DNA of 64,000 nt, from assembly GCF_000754095.2 (NCBI RefSeq), contig NZ_JQSG02000003.1, positions 423,397 through 487,396 on the forward strand. Reading direction: 5' to 3'. The notes under the pieces were generated by a model. It saw nothing but the letters and a program-made list of their open reading frames with translations, was not told where the DNA came from and did not search any database. Positions 63,664 through 64,000 of the stretch are shown piece after piece; position 1 is the first letter of the stretch, and the number at the start of each line of letters is the position of its first letter. The position numbers and the translations under genes were made by a program. This DNA is from Acidihalobacter prosperus. GTDB taxonomy: Bacteria; Pseudomonadota; Gammaproteobacteria; DSM-5130; Acidihalobacteraceae.

Positions 63664-64000
63664 TCACTCCTTTTGCGTTTGCGTCCGTTCGTTTTCCGTC
63701 ATCATCGCCGCCACAGTCCGGTCCGCCTCGCGCGGGGAGGCCGCCAGCCGTTCGGCGAGCTTATGTCGGTCCTCTATGGACCGGTTCTGGCTCAGCTTGA
63801 ACTGGGCCTCGATACGCTCGATGGCGATTTCGAAGCCGACGATGTAGTCGAGCTTTCCGGCCTGTGGATCGCCGCTGCCACCCCAGCGCCAGTCTTCGCC
63901 GACATCCGCCTCGAAGGCCGCTGCCAGGCGGCCGATCAGCGCGCTCAGCGCCTCGCGGTCGGTGACCCGGCGGATGCGGCCGTGCACGTGCACCGCCGCG
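63664..64000 (-). CDS. PaiB-like FMN-binding protein, C-terminal part (5' end outside window)
   Basis: The frame is open to the window end, so only the C-terminal 112 residues or so are seen. The segment DYIVGFEIAIERIEAQFKLSQNRS is the conserved end of PaiB-type FMN-binding regulators, and HVHGRIRRV matches the preceding beta strand. It is followed at 63659 by a GNAT gene, resembling a paiAB pair. Confidence 0.78.
   Translation of the reverse strand, partial: AAVHVHGRIRRVTDREALSALIGRLAAAFEADVGEDWRWGGSGDPQAGKLDYIVGFEIAIERIEAQFKLSQNRSIEDRHKLAERLAASPREADRTVAAMMTENERTQTQKE

Overview
The window is about two thirds GC, densely coded, and reads as a free-living gammaproteobacterium. The priA-argS-SPOR gene order, the OmpR/CpxR-type two-component pair and the three-gene pntA-pntAB-pntB transhydrogenase fit that group. 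A Cyc2-like fused cytochrome-porin (5726-7036), a periplasmic DsrE-like protein (4969-5415) and class I fructose-1,6-bisphosphatase beside a PPi-type phosphofructokinase suggest an iron- or sulfur-oxidising autotroph. That lifestyle is inference; no RuBisCO or 16S gene is present.

Layout. 1-4960: end of an aryl-polyene-type pigment cluster (MMPL exporter, ketosynthase, chain-length-factor-like ketosynthase, hotdog dehydratase, glycosyltransferase), partial at the window edge. 4969-8389: DsrE-like protein, Cyc2-like protein and an HD-GYP protein. 8481-13107: complete Liv-type ABC importer operon with a Tat-exported binding protein. 13398-17848: class I amidotransferase, PAS-GGDEF cyclase, SDR and EamA exporter. 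17898-20232: CpxRA-like system with a perfect GTAAA-N5-GTAAA box upstream, and an intrinsic terminator with no visible gene before it. 20379-25827: orphan binding protein, 57-residue PCP_red protein, gamma-glutamylcyclotransferase and a GAF/degenerate GGDEF/EAL protein. 26016-32512: LysR/DUF1127 pair, DUF945, AraC-GyrI regulator, small membrane proteins, DUF4197. 32662-33507: AT-rich orphan gene. 33679-42366: hrpA, tag, cupin, GNAT, ltaE, membrane proteins, TetR. 42395-47110: SPOR, argS, priA, with DnaA-box-like sites upstream of priA. 47569-56171: pnt operon, HNH nuclease, hemH, GNAT, dehydrogenase, altered PPi-PFK, fbp.

56211-63180 is an accessory island, locally very AT-rich, and the most unusual part of the window. 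It carries two short double-glycine-leader peptides (57735-57959 and 62793-62963). They share the leader pattern MREL-x-L-x-E and a related upstream sequence, and each is followed by a small multi-spanning membrane protein that is a candidate immunity protein. A type I export system appears only as debris: the N-terminus of a TolC-like protein (56355-56666) and a frameshifted C-terminal part of an ABC exporter nucleotide-binding domain (58238-58712). Both fragments stop at copies of a 45-nt direct repeat. A roughly 325-bp element with 45-nt imperfect terminal inverted repeats (58827-59151) and a LysR/MFS pair lie between the two peptide loci. The window closes with a GNAT gene and the C-terminal part of a PaiB-like protein.

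No tRNA, rRNA, CRISPR array or intact transposase was seen. Family assignments rest on motif recognition by eye.
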